Assembly (NCBI GenBank): GCA_937944245.1
Contig: CALDYY010000107.1
Span: forward strand, 1 to 34,498
Source of the DNA: an uncultured Saprospiraceae bacterium
GTDB lineage: Bacteria; Bacteroidota; Bacteroidia; Chitinophagales; Saprospiraceae
Direction: 5' to 3'
Length of the DNA: 34,498 nucleotides
This document shows, piece after piece, positions 1 to 8,602 of the stretch. The translations under genes and the position numbers were made by a program. The notes beneath the pieces are model-generated. The model saw nothing but the letters and a program-made list of their open reading frames with translations. It searched no databases and was not told the origin of the DNA. The stretch's first letter is position 1, and each line of letters starts with the position of its first letter.

Positions 1-275
1 TCGGCGTGCATAATGGCAATGTATTTGCCTTTGGCAGCGCGGATGCCAGCGTTGTAGCGTTTGGGTTGCCCTAAGTTTTGACCGTCTATAAAAAGTTGGA
101 TTCTTGGGTCGGTGTAAGCACGGAGGAGGTCAACGCTGCTGTCTGTGGAGCCGTCGTCGAAGATGAGGAATTCAAAGTTGGTGTACGTTTGTTTTAAGAT
201 ACTATCTACTGCCGCTTGAAGGTATTTTTCAGCATTATAGACTGGCATAATGACCGTTACGAGTGGCGTATTCAT
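1..275 (-). CDS. Family 2 glycosyltransferase, N-terminal part (cut by window edge)
   Basis: Translating the minus strand from 275 gives about 91 residues beginning MNTPLVTVIMPVYNAEKYL, running off the left edge without a stop. The start VTVIMPVYN, the IFDDGSTDSS stretch with its nucleotide-binding aspartates, and the region ending KGKYIAIMHA are the usual first half of a GT-A fold family 2 glycosyltransferase, which moves a sugar from a nucleotide donor to an acceptor, typically for surface polysaccharide. The donor and acceptor cannot be told. An in-frame ATG four codons upstream (287) is possible, but 275 gives the normal family N-terminus. No ribosome binding site is seen, as is usual in this phylum. 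Confidence 0.9.
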   Translation of the reverse strand, partial: MNTPLVTVIMPVYNAEKYLQAAVDSILKQTYTNFEFLIFDDGSTDSSVDLLRAYTDPRIQLFIDGQNLGQPKRYNAGIRAAKGKYIAIMHA

Positions 276-464
276 TGTATCTCTCATCAATTTATTATAT
301 AATGATAACCAGTATTTATTTACGAAGGTTAAACTAAAATGATACCACAAGATTACGGAAAAGGATACTAAACTTTCAGGAAAATACGCTGTCGAAAGAA
401 TAAATTAATAAAAAAATGATATGTTAAGGACGCATGCTAAAAACTATTTTTTCGTTAAAATCGT

Positions 465-472
465 TATTTTTG
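465..472 (+). promoter_or_regulatory. Candidate -7 promoter element for the DksA/TraR-like gene
   Basis: TATTTTTG matches the Bacteroidota -7 consensus TAnnTTTG and sits about 45 bases before the start codon at 518. No clear -33 TTTG is visible at the expected distance, so this rests on one short motif. Confidence 0.4.
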
Positions 473-517
473 CGAATATTGTTTGGTTTAAATTGTAATT
501 AAACGTATTGATAATTT

Positions 518-904
518 ATGGATGCTATAAAACAAACAAGGGACAAAGTTCGCTATTCGGATAGCGAGTTGGCAATGTTCAAGGTACTTATTGAAAAGAA
601 GCTGGCTCGTGCTAAGGAGCAACTCAATTATTTTCAAAGTCAAATGGATGATTTTATTGATAATCCAGACACAAAAATGAAAGGTTTGAGCGATGCTGCT
701 GGAATTGCAGAAAACGAAATATTAGGTAATTCCACAGAGCGATTGAGCAAACACGTTACGCACCTAGAAAATGCTTTGTTTAGAATTGAGAATAAAACCT
801 ATGGTATTTGTAGGGTTACTGGAGAATTGATTGATAAAAAACGCCTACAAGCTGTGCCACATGCTACCTTGAGCATGGAAGCTAAATTGGGCAGAAAAAA
901 ATAA
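518..904 (+). CDS. TraR/DksA family protein with degenerate zinc finger
   Basis: This 128-residue protein has a helical, probably coiled-coil N-terminal part (residues 15-50 and 70-90) and a C-terminal segment YGICRVTGELIDKKRLQAVP that aligns with the DksA/TraR zinc-finger region. DksA-type proteins bind in the RNA polymerase secondary channel and modulate initiation with ppGpp. Only the first cysteine (C98) of the usual four-cysteine finger remains; the partner positions hold threonine and other residues. Such reduced fingers are common in Bacteroidota homologues, so the protein is probably functional but may fold without zinc. It is monocistronic and ends at a strong hairpin shared with the convergent deacetylase gene. 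The family call is firm; the precise target is inferred. Confidence 0.85.
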   Translation: MDAIKQTRDKVRYSDSELAMFKVLIEKKLARAKEQLNYFQSQMDDFIDNPDTKMKGLSDAAGIAENEILGNSTERLSKHVTHLENALFRIENKTYGICRVTGELIDKKRLQAVPHATLSMEAKLGRKK

Positions 905-918
905 GCCACTTTCCACAT

Positions 919-953
919 CAGCAGTAGGAATAAAAGAACTATTCCTATTGCTG
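919..953. terminator. Bidirectional hairpin terminator
   Basis: A 14-bp stem (919-932 with 940-953, one G-U pair, 7-base loop) is followed by a T-rich run on the plus strand. It lies between the convergent genes ending at 904 and 945 and overlaps the TAG stop of the minus-strand gene. Confidence 0.8.
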
Positions 954-2276
954 GTTTTCTTTTGCTATAGCATATTTCAAAATTTCTTCATACACCCACT
1001 TCCATTCCTGCCAATTATCCAATGCTGAAAAAGAGCTATTGTGCCATAATAATGTAAAATTACCATTCACTTCTACCGTATTATCTATTATCTTTTTTGT
1101 CCTTTCCAATCCCTCTTCAGGAGTTAGTTTTAAATAATCCTTTAACGTTACATCCATCACTTGAAAAGGATGAATCCATAAGTTGGTTGTAGTTTCCATT
1201 TTTAAATTGTACCATAAAAATGGTTGTGCAACACTAGCTCTAAAGCCAGTCTGTTCGGCATAACCCATGCTATAATCGTGTTGGATATGATTATTAATTA
1301 ACTGTTGATAAGTTGTTGGCAATGATAGTTTTAAAAAATGTTGTCGGCTCAGTAAAATATCTTTTTTTATAATAATATTCAATCGCTTTATTTCTTTTTT
1401 TAATTGTTGAGGCTGCTCATTGGAGGCGTAAGAAGGGTGAATCCCTGTTTTATAATCAATATTGATTGTTTTTATTAAATTTTGTAAATAGTGATTATAA
1501 TAAGGAATATTTTTATCAAATTTTCCATAATCACCAAGTAGAAAAAAGAAAATGGGAGAAATCTGATATTTTTGATGTATTATTTTTAATTCATCAAACA
1601 CAAAAAAAGGGTCAGATTCTTGATATGTGAGGACTTTTAATCTGCGCCTTAATTGCTTAAAATCTAATGTTAATAAGTCTTTTACGAGATGAGCAGTTGT
1701 TCTAAATAGTCCCTTGTGTAAATATGCCCAAGCTAAATCCACATCAAAAGTAGGGTGAAAAGTAAAATGAGCAGAAGGAAAATATAATGATGGAAAAAGT
1801 TGATTTAGTCGTTTTTTTAATAAAGCTGCCCAATGATGGATAATTGGTATTTGTAAAAAATCACCGTTATAAGCCAAACTTTCGGAGGCAGGAAATCTTC
1901 CATGTTGGTCAGGTTTAAAAGGTAAATACTCTTCATAGCGCGAGAGTAAATAAAAACTTGCTGCAAAAATATCAAATCCTAAAAAGCTATTATTTTCAAA
2001 AAAACAGGTTAAATTACCCTTATTCAATAGATTAATTTCTTGTATTCGAATGCCTTTTTCAAACAGCAAGGCAACAGGTGGTATATGGATTTCATGCTCG
2101 CCAATGGAAGCGGAAGAATAGTTTATTTTGGGTAGAGGACTATTGCTAAATAAGGTTACGTTTGTAATAAATTCATAATCAGTAGAAAGCAGTTGAGTAA
2201 ATAAAAAATCTACGATGTAGCTCAATCGTGGAGTTAACTCTGGGCTATAAATCAATATTCTGTTGTCAGCCTTCAA
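945..2276 (-). CDS. Polysaccharide deacetylase family protein (Bacteroidota type)
   Basis: The 443-residue protein matches the large polysaccharide-deacetylase-like proteins of Bacteroidota, which carry an extra N-terminal domain of roughly 130 residues before the deacetylase (NodB-like) barrel. Visible landmarks are TFDVDLAW (177-180 as the metal-binding aspartate motif), GIHPSYAS (histidine motif near 268), GYAEQTGFRAS, and the late LWHNSSF histidine. The family removes N- or O-acetyl groups from surface polysaccharides. There is no signal peptide, so a cytoplasmic role in polysaccharide building is likely. The substrate cannot be read from sequence. Base composition is noticeably AT-rich, with many isoleucine and lysine codons, compared with neighbouring housekeeping genes. 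Confidence 0.8.
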   Translation of the reverse strand: MKADNRILIYSPELTPRLSYIVDFLFTQLLSTDYEFITNVTLFSNSPLPKINYSSASIGEHEIHIPPVALLFEKGIRIQEINLLNKGNLTCFFENNSFLGFDIFAASFYLLSRYEEYLPFKPDQHGRFPASESLAYNGDFLQIPIIHHWAALLKKRLNQLFPSLYFPSAHFTFHPTFDVDLAWAYLHKGLFRTTAHLVKDLLTLDFKQLRRRLKVLTYQESDPFFVFDELKIIHQKYQISPIFFFLLGDYGKFDKNIPYYNHYLQNLIKTINIDYKTGIHPSYASNEQPQQLKKEIKRLNIIIKKDILLSRQHFLKLSLPTTYQQLINNHIQHDYSMGYAEQTGFRASVAQPFLWYNLKMETTTNLWIHPFQVMDVTLKDYLKLTPEEGLERTKKIIDNTVEVNGNFTLLWHNSSFSALDNWQEWKWVYEEILKYAIAKENQQ

Positions 2277-2368
2277 ATTGTTAAGCGATTAATAAATTAA
2301 TTTATCAAATGGTTAATATAGTGCATTTAAACACGAATTTATTTATTTTCGGCACAAAATTAAAACCT

Positions 2369-3550
2369 ATGAAATACCTGCTTCAAACGTTCTCTGTAAT
2401 GTTATTGCTTTCTACGCTAGCTTGCAAATCTTCTGTAAAAATGCTAGAAGGAGGCGATTACGATAGTGCTATTGACCTTGCCATCAGTAGATTGACAGGC
2501 AAGAAAAAGAAAAGTGCCAAAGAAGTAGCTGCTTTGGAAGATGCCTTTGATAAAGCGACTGCTCGCGACATGAACCGCATTAATGCCTTAAAAAGTGAAG
2601 GAAGACGAGAGAACTGGGAGCGTATTTACGACTTGGCGAAAGGTATCGAACGCCGACAAGCGAGAATAGAACCACTTTTGCCTTTGGTGGATGAGCGAGG
2701 AAAGAAAGCAGATTTTAAATTTGTGCGTACTACTCCTATCCTTCAAGAAGCTAGAGTTAATGCTACTGAATATTTATACGAACTAAGTTTGGATTTTTTA
2801 AAACGTGCTAGGGAAGGCGATAAACCAGCAGCGCGAGAGGCTTACCATCATTTAAGTAAAATTGACCGCTTTTTTAATAATTATAAGGATAAAGACCAGT
2901 TGATGCAAGAGGCGCGTCGTTTGGGCGTTTCCCACATCCTTTTTAGAATGGAAAATGCAGCTAACGTAATTATTCCAAGAGATTTTGAAGAGGAAGTATT
3001 AAGAATGAGCGTACAAGATTTGAATGAACTTTGGCGTGAATACCATATGCGTAATCCTGGCAATATTCGATTTGACTACGAAATTGTGATGAGTATTCAA
3101 GGCATTGAGCTTACACCAGAGCGTGTGCGAGAGCGAGAATATCAAGAAACGGCAGAGATAAAGGATGGTGAGCGCAATCTTTTGGATGATAAAGGTAAAG
3201 AGGTCAAAGATTCGACAGGAAAAGTCATTAAAGTACCGATTATTAAAGTCGTACAAGCCAATATTTTGGAGGTATATCAAAGCAAATCGGCACTGGTAAG
3301 CGGCACTTTGTTTTTTTATGACAAAAGAAGAAATAGCTTAATGGATAGCCAACCTATTGCTGCGGAAGCTATTTTTGAACATTATTCTTCCACCTTTCAG
3401 GGGGATCGTCGTGCATTAAGCAATGAAGCAAGAAGACGGATTGGCAACCGCCCTATTCCTTTTCCGTCCAATGAAGCCTTAGTATTGGACGCTGCGAATG
3501 TGTTGAAGCCAATTATTAAACAAAAAATGGAAAAGGCAAATTTCTTTTGA
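2369..3550 (+). CDS. Lipoprotein of unknown function, helical N-terminal half
   Basis: The start at 2369 (MKYLLQTFSVMLLLSTLACK) gives a clean lipoprotein signal with lipobox STLAC, lipid-modified cysteine at residue 19. A start at 2309 would bury this signal behind 20 unrelated residues and is rejected. The mature part of about 375 residues begins with a TPR-like repeat (EGGDYDSAIDLAISRL) and a long charged helical stretch; the second half is richer in beta strands and contains a lysine/glutamate-rich insert around residues 270-300. I recognise no catalytic motif. It is probably anchored to the outer membrane facing the periplasm. It is monocistronic, with a perfect terminator after it. Similar long helical lipoproteins occur widely in this phylum without known role. 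Confidence 0.75.
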   Translation: MKYLLQTFSVMLLLSTLACKSSVKMLEGGDYDSAIDLAISRLTGKKKKSAKEVAALEDAFDKATARDMNRINALKSEGRRENWERIYDLAKGIERRQARIEPLLPLVDERGKKADFKFVRTTPILQEARVNATEYLYELSLDFLKRAREGDKPAAREAYHHLSKIDRFFNNYKDKDQLMQEARRLGVSHILFRMENAANVIIPRDFEEEVLRMSVQDLNELWREYHMRNPGNIRFDYEIVMSIQGIELTPERVREREYQETAEIKDGERNLLDDKGKEVKDSTGKVIKVPIIKVVQANILEVYQSKSALVSGTLFFYDKRRNSLMDSQPIAAEAIFEHYSSTFQGDRRALSNEARRRIGNRPIPFPSNEALVLDAANVLKPIIKQKMEKANFF

Positions 3551-3565
3551 TACTTATAATAAAGG

Positions 3566-3600
3566 AACAAGGATAACTGTAAGAAATAGTTATCCTTGTT
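3566..3600. terminator. Bidirectional hairpin terminator
   Basis: A perfect 13-bp stem (3566-3578 with 3588-3600, 9-base loop) separates the convergent genes ending at 3550 and 3618. Confidence 0.85.
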
Positions 3601-3617
3601 TATAACGTTCTCGTAAA

Positions 3618-4439
3618 TTATAATTTATCCAACCGATAAAGCTGTAAATTTTCAATGAGGTCAATAAGTTTTTCGCCGTATTTAGGGTCAGTGGCATAAC
3701 CTGCACTGCTTAAACCTTTTGCCCAGCCTTTGTAGTCGGTAGGTTTCAGGTGATAAAGCGATTTATAACGGTCTTTTTGTAGCAATATGCTGTGCGCTCG
3801 ATAGCTTTCCCAACTGGATTTATAGATTCTAAAAAAGTCTTTGTGTGAATCGTCTTCAAAATTACTACAATGTCCTCTTTTACAGGTCTTTGAAAAGCAT
3901 TTAATTCCAAAATGGTTATTGTTCTTACTGGCAAGTTTACTTTCACCGCAGTTACTTTCTATCAAACCTTGTGCTATGGTAATGCTGGCGGGAATGCCAT
4001 ATTTTTTCATTTCCTCTTGCGCTACTTTAGCAAATTGTTTAACATATAGCTCTTGCTTTTTACGCTTTTCCAATTTTACTGCTGGCGCAATTTTTTCACC
4101 TAAACCTTCTGCTTCGTAAGTTAGATTAGAATAAGTGTTAGCTAAAGAGGTACTTACCGTTTGTGGTTCAACATAAGCGCGTGATGCCATTTTGCGTAAA
4201 TTGGAAACAGGAGTTGTTGTTTTTGGCTCATCTTCCAAAGCAGCATATGATTCATCTACCGCTAACACGTCATCGGTATCGTAGGTGTCTTCCACATCAT
4301 TCATGGAGAATTGGATGGAAACATCTTTTTGTTGCCAAGCGAAAATTAAGCCAATCACCAATAATAGCAACATTACTTGCGAGGACTGCATTAGCTTTTT
4401 TGTACCATAAGTAGGTTGAGGATAACGTTTTTGGCTCAT
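3618..4439 (-). CDS. Membrane-anchored glucosaminidase (GH73-like peptidoglycan hydrolase)
   Basis: A 273-residue protein with a short cytoplasmic tail, one membrane helix (about 20-35), a low-complexity acidic linker, and a C-terminal glucosaminidase domain (about 130-270). The domain shows YGIPASITIAQGLIESNCGE with the catalytic glutamate at 161, then NNNHFGIKC, and the late SSAGYATDPKYGEKL typical of LYZ2/GH73 enzymes. These cut the N-acetylglucosaminyl bond of peptidoglycan in the periplasm, in cell growth or separation. Two cysteines in the FGIKCFSKTC region could form a disulfide. The gene lies downstream of metH in the same direction, but a strong hairpin intervenes, so it is probably transcribed separately. 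Confidence 0.88.
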   Translation of the reverse strand: MSQKRYPQPTYGTKKLMQSSQVMLLLLVIGLIFAWQQKDVSIQFSMNDVEDTYDTDDVLAVDESYAALEDEPKTTTPVSNLRKMASRAYVEPQTVSTSLANTYSNLTYEAEGLGEKIAPAVKLEKRKKQELYVKQFAKVAQEEMKKYGIPASITIAQGLIESNCGESKLASKNNNHFGIKCFSKTCKRGHCSNFEDDSHKDFFRIYKSSWESYRAHSILLQKDRYKSLYHLKPTDYKGWAKGLSSAGYATDPKYGEKLIDLIENLQLYRLDKL

Positions 4440-4461
4440 CTCTGAATTAATTTATAATGGC

Positions 4462-4505
4462 AATTTAAAACTTTTTATTTTAAAATAAAAGAAAAGTTTT
4501 AAATT
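4462..4505. repeat. AT-rich perfect inverted repeat in the leader of the glucosaminidase gene
   Basis: Arms 4462-4475 and 4492-4505 are exact reverse complements (14 bp), and the loop contains a further small palindrome (ATTTTAAAAT, 4477-4486). It starts 23 bases upstream of the glucosaminidase start codon, beyond the metH terminator. It may be an mRNA leader hairpin or a cruciform; there is no evidence for a function. Confidence 0.6.
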
Positions 4506-4527
4506 TTACACAAAAAACTGATTACAG

Positions 4528-4562
4528 AAACTAAATGGTTACCAATAGTAACCATTTAGTTT
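4528..4562 (-). terminator. metH terminator
   Basis: A perfect 15-bp stem (4528-4542 with 4548-4562, 5-base loop) begins 17 bases after the metH stop codon on the minus strand and is followed by a short T-rich run. Confidence 0.85.
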
Positions 4563-4578
4563 TAAGTTAGGAGGTAAC

Positions 4579-7500
4579 TTATTGTGCTACTATCAACTGT
4601 TCTTCAGGCTCGTAATTTAGCACTGGAGCCAACCAACGCTCTGCTTCCTCTAAAGACATCCCTTTTCGCTTCGCATAATCTTCTACTTGGTCTTTGGCGA
4701 TTTGCCCTAATCCAAAATATTTAGATTCTGGATGGGAAAGATACCAACCACTCACAGAAGCTGCTGGATACATAGCACAACTTTCAGTAAGCATGATGCC
4801 TGTTTGCGTCTCCACGTCCATAAGTTGCCAAAGTGTTTTTTTCTCTGTGTGTTCTGGACAAGCAGGATAACCAGGTGCAGGTCTTATGCCTTGATATTTT
4901 TCGTGAATTAAGTCGTCATTACTCCAAGATTCATCGGCGGCATAACCCCAAAATTCTTTGCGCACGCGCTCGTGCATTCGCTCGGCAAGTGCTTCTGCAA
5001 AACGGTCAGCGAGTGCTTTTAGCATAATGGCATTGTAATCGTCTTGCTGATTTTCAAAATGTTTTACCCATTTTTCGATACCGATACCTGCTGTTGTAGC
5101 AAATGCACCAATGTAATCGCGACGATTCAAGGGCTGTCCGTCGGCATCAAACTTAGGTGCAATAAAATCTGCTAAACAGAAATTAGGTTGACCGGGTGCT
5201 TTTTGCAATTGCTGACGCAAATGATGTAAAGTGGCAACTACTTTTTCTCCGCTTTCATCCTTGTACAATTCGAGGTCGTCATCATTAACACTGTTTGCAG
5301 GATAAAATCCAATGACTGCTTTGGCTGTCAACCATTTTTCCTTGATAATGCGTTGCAACATTTTTTGAGCATCGTTGTATAATTTTTGTGCTTCTATGCC
5401 CACATATTCATCTTTAAAGATAGCGGGAAATTTACCTTTAAGTTGCCAACTTGAAAAGAATGGAGTCCAATCAATGTAATCTACCAATTCTGCCAAATCA
5501 TAGTCAGTAAATAATTTCGTGCCTACGAATTGTGGTTTGGAGGGTACAAAATTTGTCCAATCGAGTTTTACTTTGTTCTTGCGGGCTTGTTCAATGGAAA
5601 TAAATTTCTTCTGTTCTGTTCTGTTACCTCGTGCAATTCTAATATTGGCATAGCTTTGGCGAGTATCAATGATGAAGTTACTGCGTGTGTCTTCGTCTTC
5701 ACCAATTAATGCAGAAGCCACTGCTACACTACGCGAAGCATCTAATACATGCACTACCGGTCCGTCATATTGAGGCTCAATTTTTACTGCCGTATGTGTC
5801 TTGGAAGTGGTAGCACCACCAATAAGCAAAGGAATTTTAAAGCCTTGTCGCTGCATTTCCTTAGCCACGTAAACCATTTCATCTAAAGAAGGTGTAATCA
5901 ACCCACTCAAACCGATAATATCTACTTTTTCCTCGCGAGCTACCTTGAGGATTTTATCCGCAGGCACCATTACGCCCAAGTCAATGATGTCAAAATTATT
6001 GCAACCTAGTACCACGCCTACGATGTTTTTACCAATGTCATGGACATCGCCCTTCACGGTAGCTAAAAGAATTTTACCTTTTGTTGAACCACCGCTTGCT
6101 GCCTTTTCTTCCTCAATAAATGGTGTAAGGTAAGACACTGCTCGCTTCATTACCCTAGCACTTTTTACTACTTGCGGTAAAAACATTTTTCCAGCTCCAA
6201 ATAAATCACCTACCACATTCATCCCATTCATAAGCGGTTCTTCAATCACTTGAAGAGCAAAGCGATAATTTTGGCGCGCTGCTTCCGTATCTTCCTCAAT
6301 AAATTCTGTAATGCCATGCACGAGTGAATGTGTTAGGCGGTCTTGCAAGGACTTTTCTCGCCAGCTTAGGTCTTTTTTAAGAACTTTGCCATCGCCACCT
6401 TTAAGTTGCTCGGCATATTCTACTAAACGTTCTGTCGAATCCAACCTTCTATTGAATAGCACATCTTCAATGCGATTGCGCAATTCAACAGGTATTTCTT
6501 CATATACTTCAATCATTCCTGCATTAACGATACCCATATTCATACCTGCTTGAATAGCATGATAAAGAAAAATGGTGTGCATGGCTTCGCGCATCACATC
6601 GTTTCCTCTGAAAGAGAAAGAGACATTACTTACGCCACCGCTAATCATCGCACCTGGGCAAATTGCTCTTATTTGGCGAGTAGCTTCGATGAAGTTAATG
6701 GCATATTCATTGTGTTCCTCAATACCAGTAGCTACCGCAAAAATATTAGGGTCAAAAATGATGTCTGTTGGGTCGAAACCTACTTGATGCACTAGGATGT
6801 CATAGGCACGTTTACAAATGTCAACTTTTCGCTGAATCGTATCGGCTTGTCCTTGTTCATCAAATGCCATCACAACGGCTGCCGCACCATATTTTTTCAC
6901 TAAATTCGCTTGTCGAATAAATTCTTCCTCTCCTTCTTTCATAGAAATAGAGTTGACGATGCACTTACCTTGTACACATTTTAACCCTTCTTCAAGAACA
7001 GCGAATTTGGAGGAATCAATCATGATGGGTAACTTCGCAATTTCGGGTTCAGACATAATCATATTCAGAAAAATTCTCATTTCAGCAACACTATCCAACA
7101 GACCTTCATCCATATTGACATCAATAATTTGCGCACCACCTTCTACTTGGCTAACGGCTATGGAGAGCGCTTCGTCGTATTTTTTCTTTTTGATGAGTTG
7201 TGCAAATTTCTTTGAACCTGTTACGTTTGTGCGTTCGCCAACATTGATAAAATTAGTTTCTGGGCGAACAATTAATGGCTCTAAACCACTAAACATATTG
7301 TATTTTACGCCGCTAGGGATTCTTCTGGGGCGTATTCCACGCACTGCTTCTGCCATCGCTTTGATGTGGTCGGGGGTAGTGCCACAGCAACCGCCAATAA
7401 TGTTGACAAAACCGCTTTCAGCGAAGTCTCGAATGTATTGTTGTAACTCTTCGGCTTGTTGGTCGTACTCCCCAAACTCATTCGGTAAGCCTGCATTTGG

Positions 7501-8310
7501 GTAGGCGTGAACGTTAGTTGTAGCAATTTTGGAAAGCGCTTCCAAGTGAGGACGCATTTCTTCTGCACCTAATGCACAATTCAAACCTACACAAATCGGA
7601 TTGGCGTGTTTTACGGAAATCCAAAAAGCCTCTACCGTTTGCCCAGAAAGCGTTCGACCGCTGGCATCTGTAATGGTGCCAGAAATCATTACAGGTAGTT
7701 TTTTCCCTTTTTCCTCGAATAGCTGTTCAATAGCAAATATACCTGCTTTGCTGTTGAGGGTGTCCGTAATAGTTTCGAGCAAGAGTATATCTGCACCGCC
7801 TTCCATTAGGGCTTTTGCTTGCTCATAGTAAGCCTGCCTTAACTCGTCGAAGGTAACAGCGCGATAGCCAGGGTTATTGATGTCTGGCGAAAGAGATGCT
7901 GTTCGGTTAGTCGGTCCCATAGCACCTGCTACAAATCGAGGGGTAGCATCAGGATTGGCTTCCATGAACTCATCTACTGCTTCTCTTGCGCAGCGAGCAG
8001 CAGCTAAATTGAGGTCATAAACGATGGATTCCATCTCGTAGTCTGCCTGTGCAATAGTAGTGCCGCTAAAGGAATTGGTTTCAATAATGTCTGCGCCGAC
8101 CTCCAAATAAGCATTGTGAATGGCTTTTATGATATGCGGTTGTGTGATGGACAAAATATCGTTATTCCCCTTAATATCTAAATGCCAGTTGGCAAAGCGT
8201 TCACCTCTGTAATCTGCTTCAGTGAGTTGATACTTTTGTATCATCGTCCCCATAGCACCGTCCAATACTAAAATGCGCTCTTTTAATGCCTGTTGCAATA
8301 TTTGATTCAT
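4579..8310 (-). CDS. metH: Cobalamin-dependent methionine synthase
   Basis: At 1243 residues this is a full-length MetH that transfers the methyl group of 5-methyltetrahydrofolate to homocysteine through methylcobalamin. Domains in order: homocysteine-binding barrel (about 1-325, zinc cysteines C245, C308 and C309 in GGCCGT), pterin-binding barrel (about 350-610), B12 cap (about 645-735), B12-binding Rossmann domain (about 745-880, with GDVHDIG, lower cobalt ligand H757), and the AdoMet reactivation domain (about 910-1235, with [15 protein letters not shown]). All modules needed for catalysis and reactivation are present, so no split partner is expected. The gene is monocistronic and ends at a strong hairpin. 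No cobalamin or SAM riboswitch was recognised in the 290-base leader region. Confidence 0.98.
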   Translation of the reverse strand: MNQILQQALKERILVLDGAMGTMIQKYQLTEADYRGERFANWHLDIKGNNDILSITQPHIIKAIHNAYLEVGADIIETNSFSGTTIAQADYEMESIVYDLNLAAARCAREAVDEFMEANPDATPRFVAGAMGPTNRTASLSPDINNPGYRAVTFDELRQAYYEQAKALMEGGADILLLETITDTLNSKAGIFAIEQLFEEKGKKLPVMISGTITDASGRTLSGQTVEAFWISVKHANPICVGLNCALGAEEMRPHLEALSKIATTNVHAYPNAGLPNEFGEYDQQAEELQQYIRDFAESGFVNIIGGCCGTTPDHIKAMAEAVRGIRPRRIPSGVKYNMFSGLEPLIVRPETNFINVGERTNVTGSKKFAQLIKKKKYDEALSIAVSQVEGGAQIIDVNMDEGLLDSVAEMRIFLNMIMSEPEIAKLPIMIDSSKFAVLEEGLKCVQGKCIVNSISMKEGEEEFIRQANLVKKYGAAAVVMAFDEQGQADTIQRKVDICKRAYDILVHQVGFDPTDIIFDPNIFAVATGIEEHNEYAINFIEATRQIRAICPGAMISGGVSNVSFSFRGNDVMREAMHTIFLYHAIQAGMNMGIVNAGMIEVYEEIPVELRNRIEDVLFNRRLDSTERLVEYAEQLKGGDGKVLKKDLSWREKSLQDRLTHSLVHGITEFIEEDTEAARQNYRFALQVIEEPLMNGMNVVGDLFGAGKMFLPQVVKSARVMKRAVSYLTPFIEEEKAASGGSTKGKILLATVKGDVHDIGKNIVGVVLGCNNFDIIDLGVMVPADKILKVAREEKVDIIGLSGLITPSLDEMVYVAKEMQRQGFKIPLLIGGATTSKTHTAVKIEPQYDGPVVHVLDASRSVAVASALIGEDEDTRSNFIIDTRQSYANIRIARGNRTEQKKFISIEQARKNKVKLDWTNFVPSKPQFVGTKLFTDYDLAELVDYIDWTPFFSSWQLKGKFPAIFKDEYVGIEAQKLYNDAQKMLQRIIKEKWLTAKAVIGFYPANSVNDDDLELYKDESGEKVVATLHHLRQQLQKAPGQPNFCLADFIAPKFDADGQPLNRRDYIGAFATTAGIGIEKWVKHFENQQDDYNAIMLKALADRFAEALAERMHERVRKEFWGYAADESWSNDDLIHEKYQGIRPAPGYPACPEHTEKKTLWQLMDVETQTGIMLTESCAMYPAASVSGWYLSHPESKYFGLGQIAKDQVEDYAKRKGMSLEEAERWLAPVLNYEPEEQLIVAQ

Positions 8311-8344
8311 ATGTTAATTTTCACTTTTTATTGAAAGTAAAATA

Positions 8345-8352
8345 CAAATATA
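8345..8352 (-). promoter_or_regulatory. Candidate -7 promoter element for metH
   Basis: Read on the minus strand this is TATATTTG, a match to TAnnTTTG, 34 bases before the metH start codon. No convincing -33 element was found. Confidence 0.45.
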
Positions 8353-8389
8353 GCTAAGTTGGTAGATTTAATGTTGACTTTTCACTTGT

Positions 8390-8452
8390 TTACTTTGGTT
8401 TGACTTCGGTAGGCAATACTTTTAACCATTGCGCATCAGTTATGTCCCAAAA
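8390..8452 (-). pseudogene. Possible coding remnant resembling a transposase N-terminus
   Basis: The minus strand reads FWDITDAQWLKVLPTEVKPK and then a stop, preceded by two in-frame stops (for example TAA at 8453-8455). The ITDAQW...LP pattern recalls the first residues of IS5-type transposases, which often start with LTDEQW..I.PLLP. It is only 20 codons and no other element part is visible, so chance similarity is quite possible. Confidence 0.2.
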
Positions 8453-8580
8453 TTATTTTACTCAGCAAGGTAGTTCATTTTTGTGGTTAAGTTTCTTTAT
8501 TTGATTTAATGATTTGATTTACAGTGTTTTAATATTCATATTTTTTTGCAAAACAAATATACAAAAATGAGAAAATGATG

Positions 8581-8588
8581 TAAATTTG
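8581..8588 (+). promoter_or_regulatory. Candidate -7 promoter element for the EAD11-like gene
   Basis: TAAATTTG matches TAnnTTTG and ends 14 bases before the start codon at 8603, implying a leader of only a few bases. No clear -33 partner is seen. Confidence 0.4.
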
Positions 8589-8602
8589 ACAAAAAAACAA
8601 AA

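Noticed and set aside
2309-2368. Longer start for the lipoprotein gene
   Set aside because: It would place 20 residues before a complete lipoprotein signal and lipobox; the start at 2369 is the natural one.
6953-7504. 183-codon plus-strand frame inside metH
   Set aside because: It is the complement of a conserved MetH domain; its composition (serine- and isoleucine-rich) reflects that and no homology is recognised.
8311-8602. Possible cobalamin or SAM riboswitch in front of metH
   Set aside because: No B12-box-like sequence or convincing multi-stem fold was recognised, and the candidate -7 element lies only 34 bases from the start codon, leaving no room for one downstream of it.
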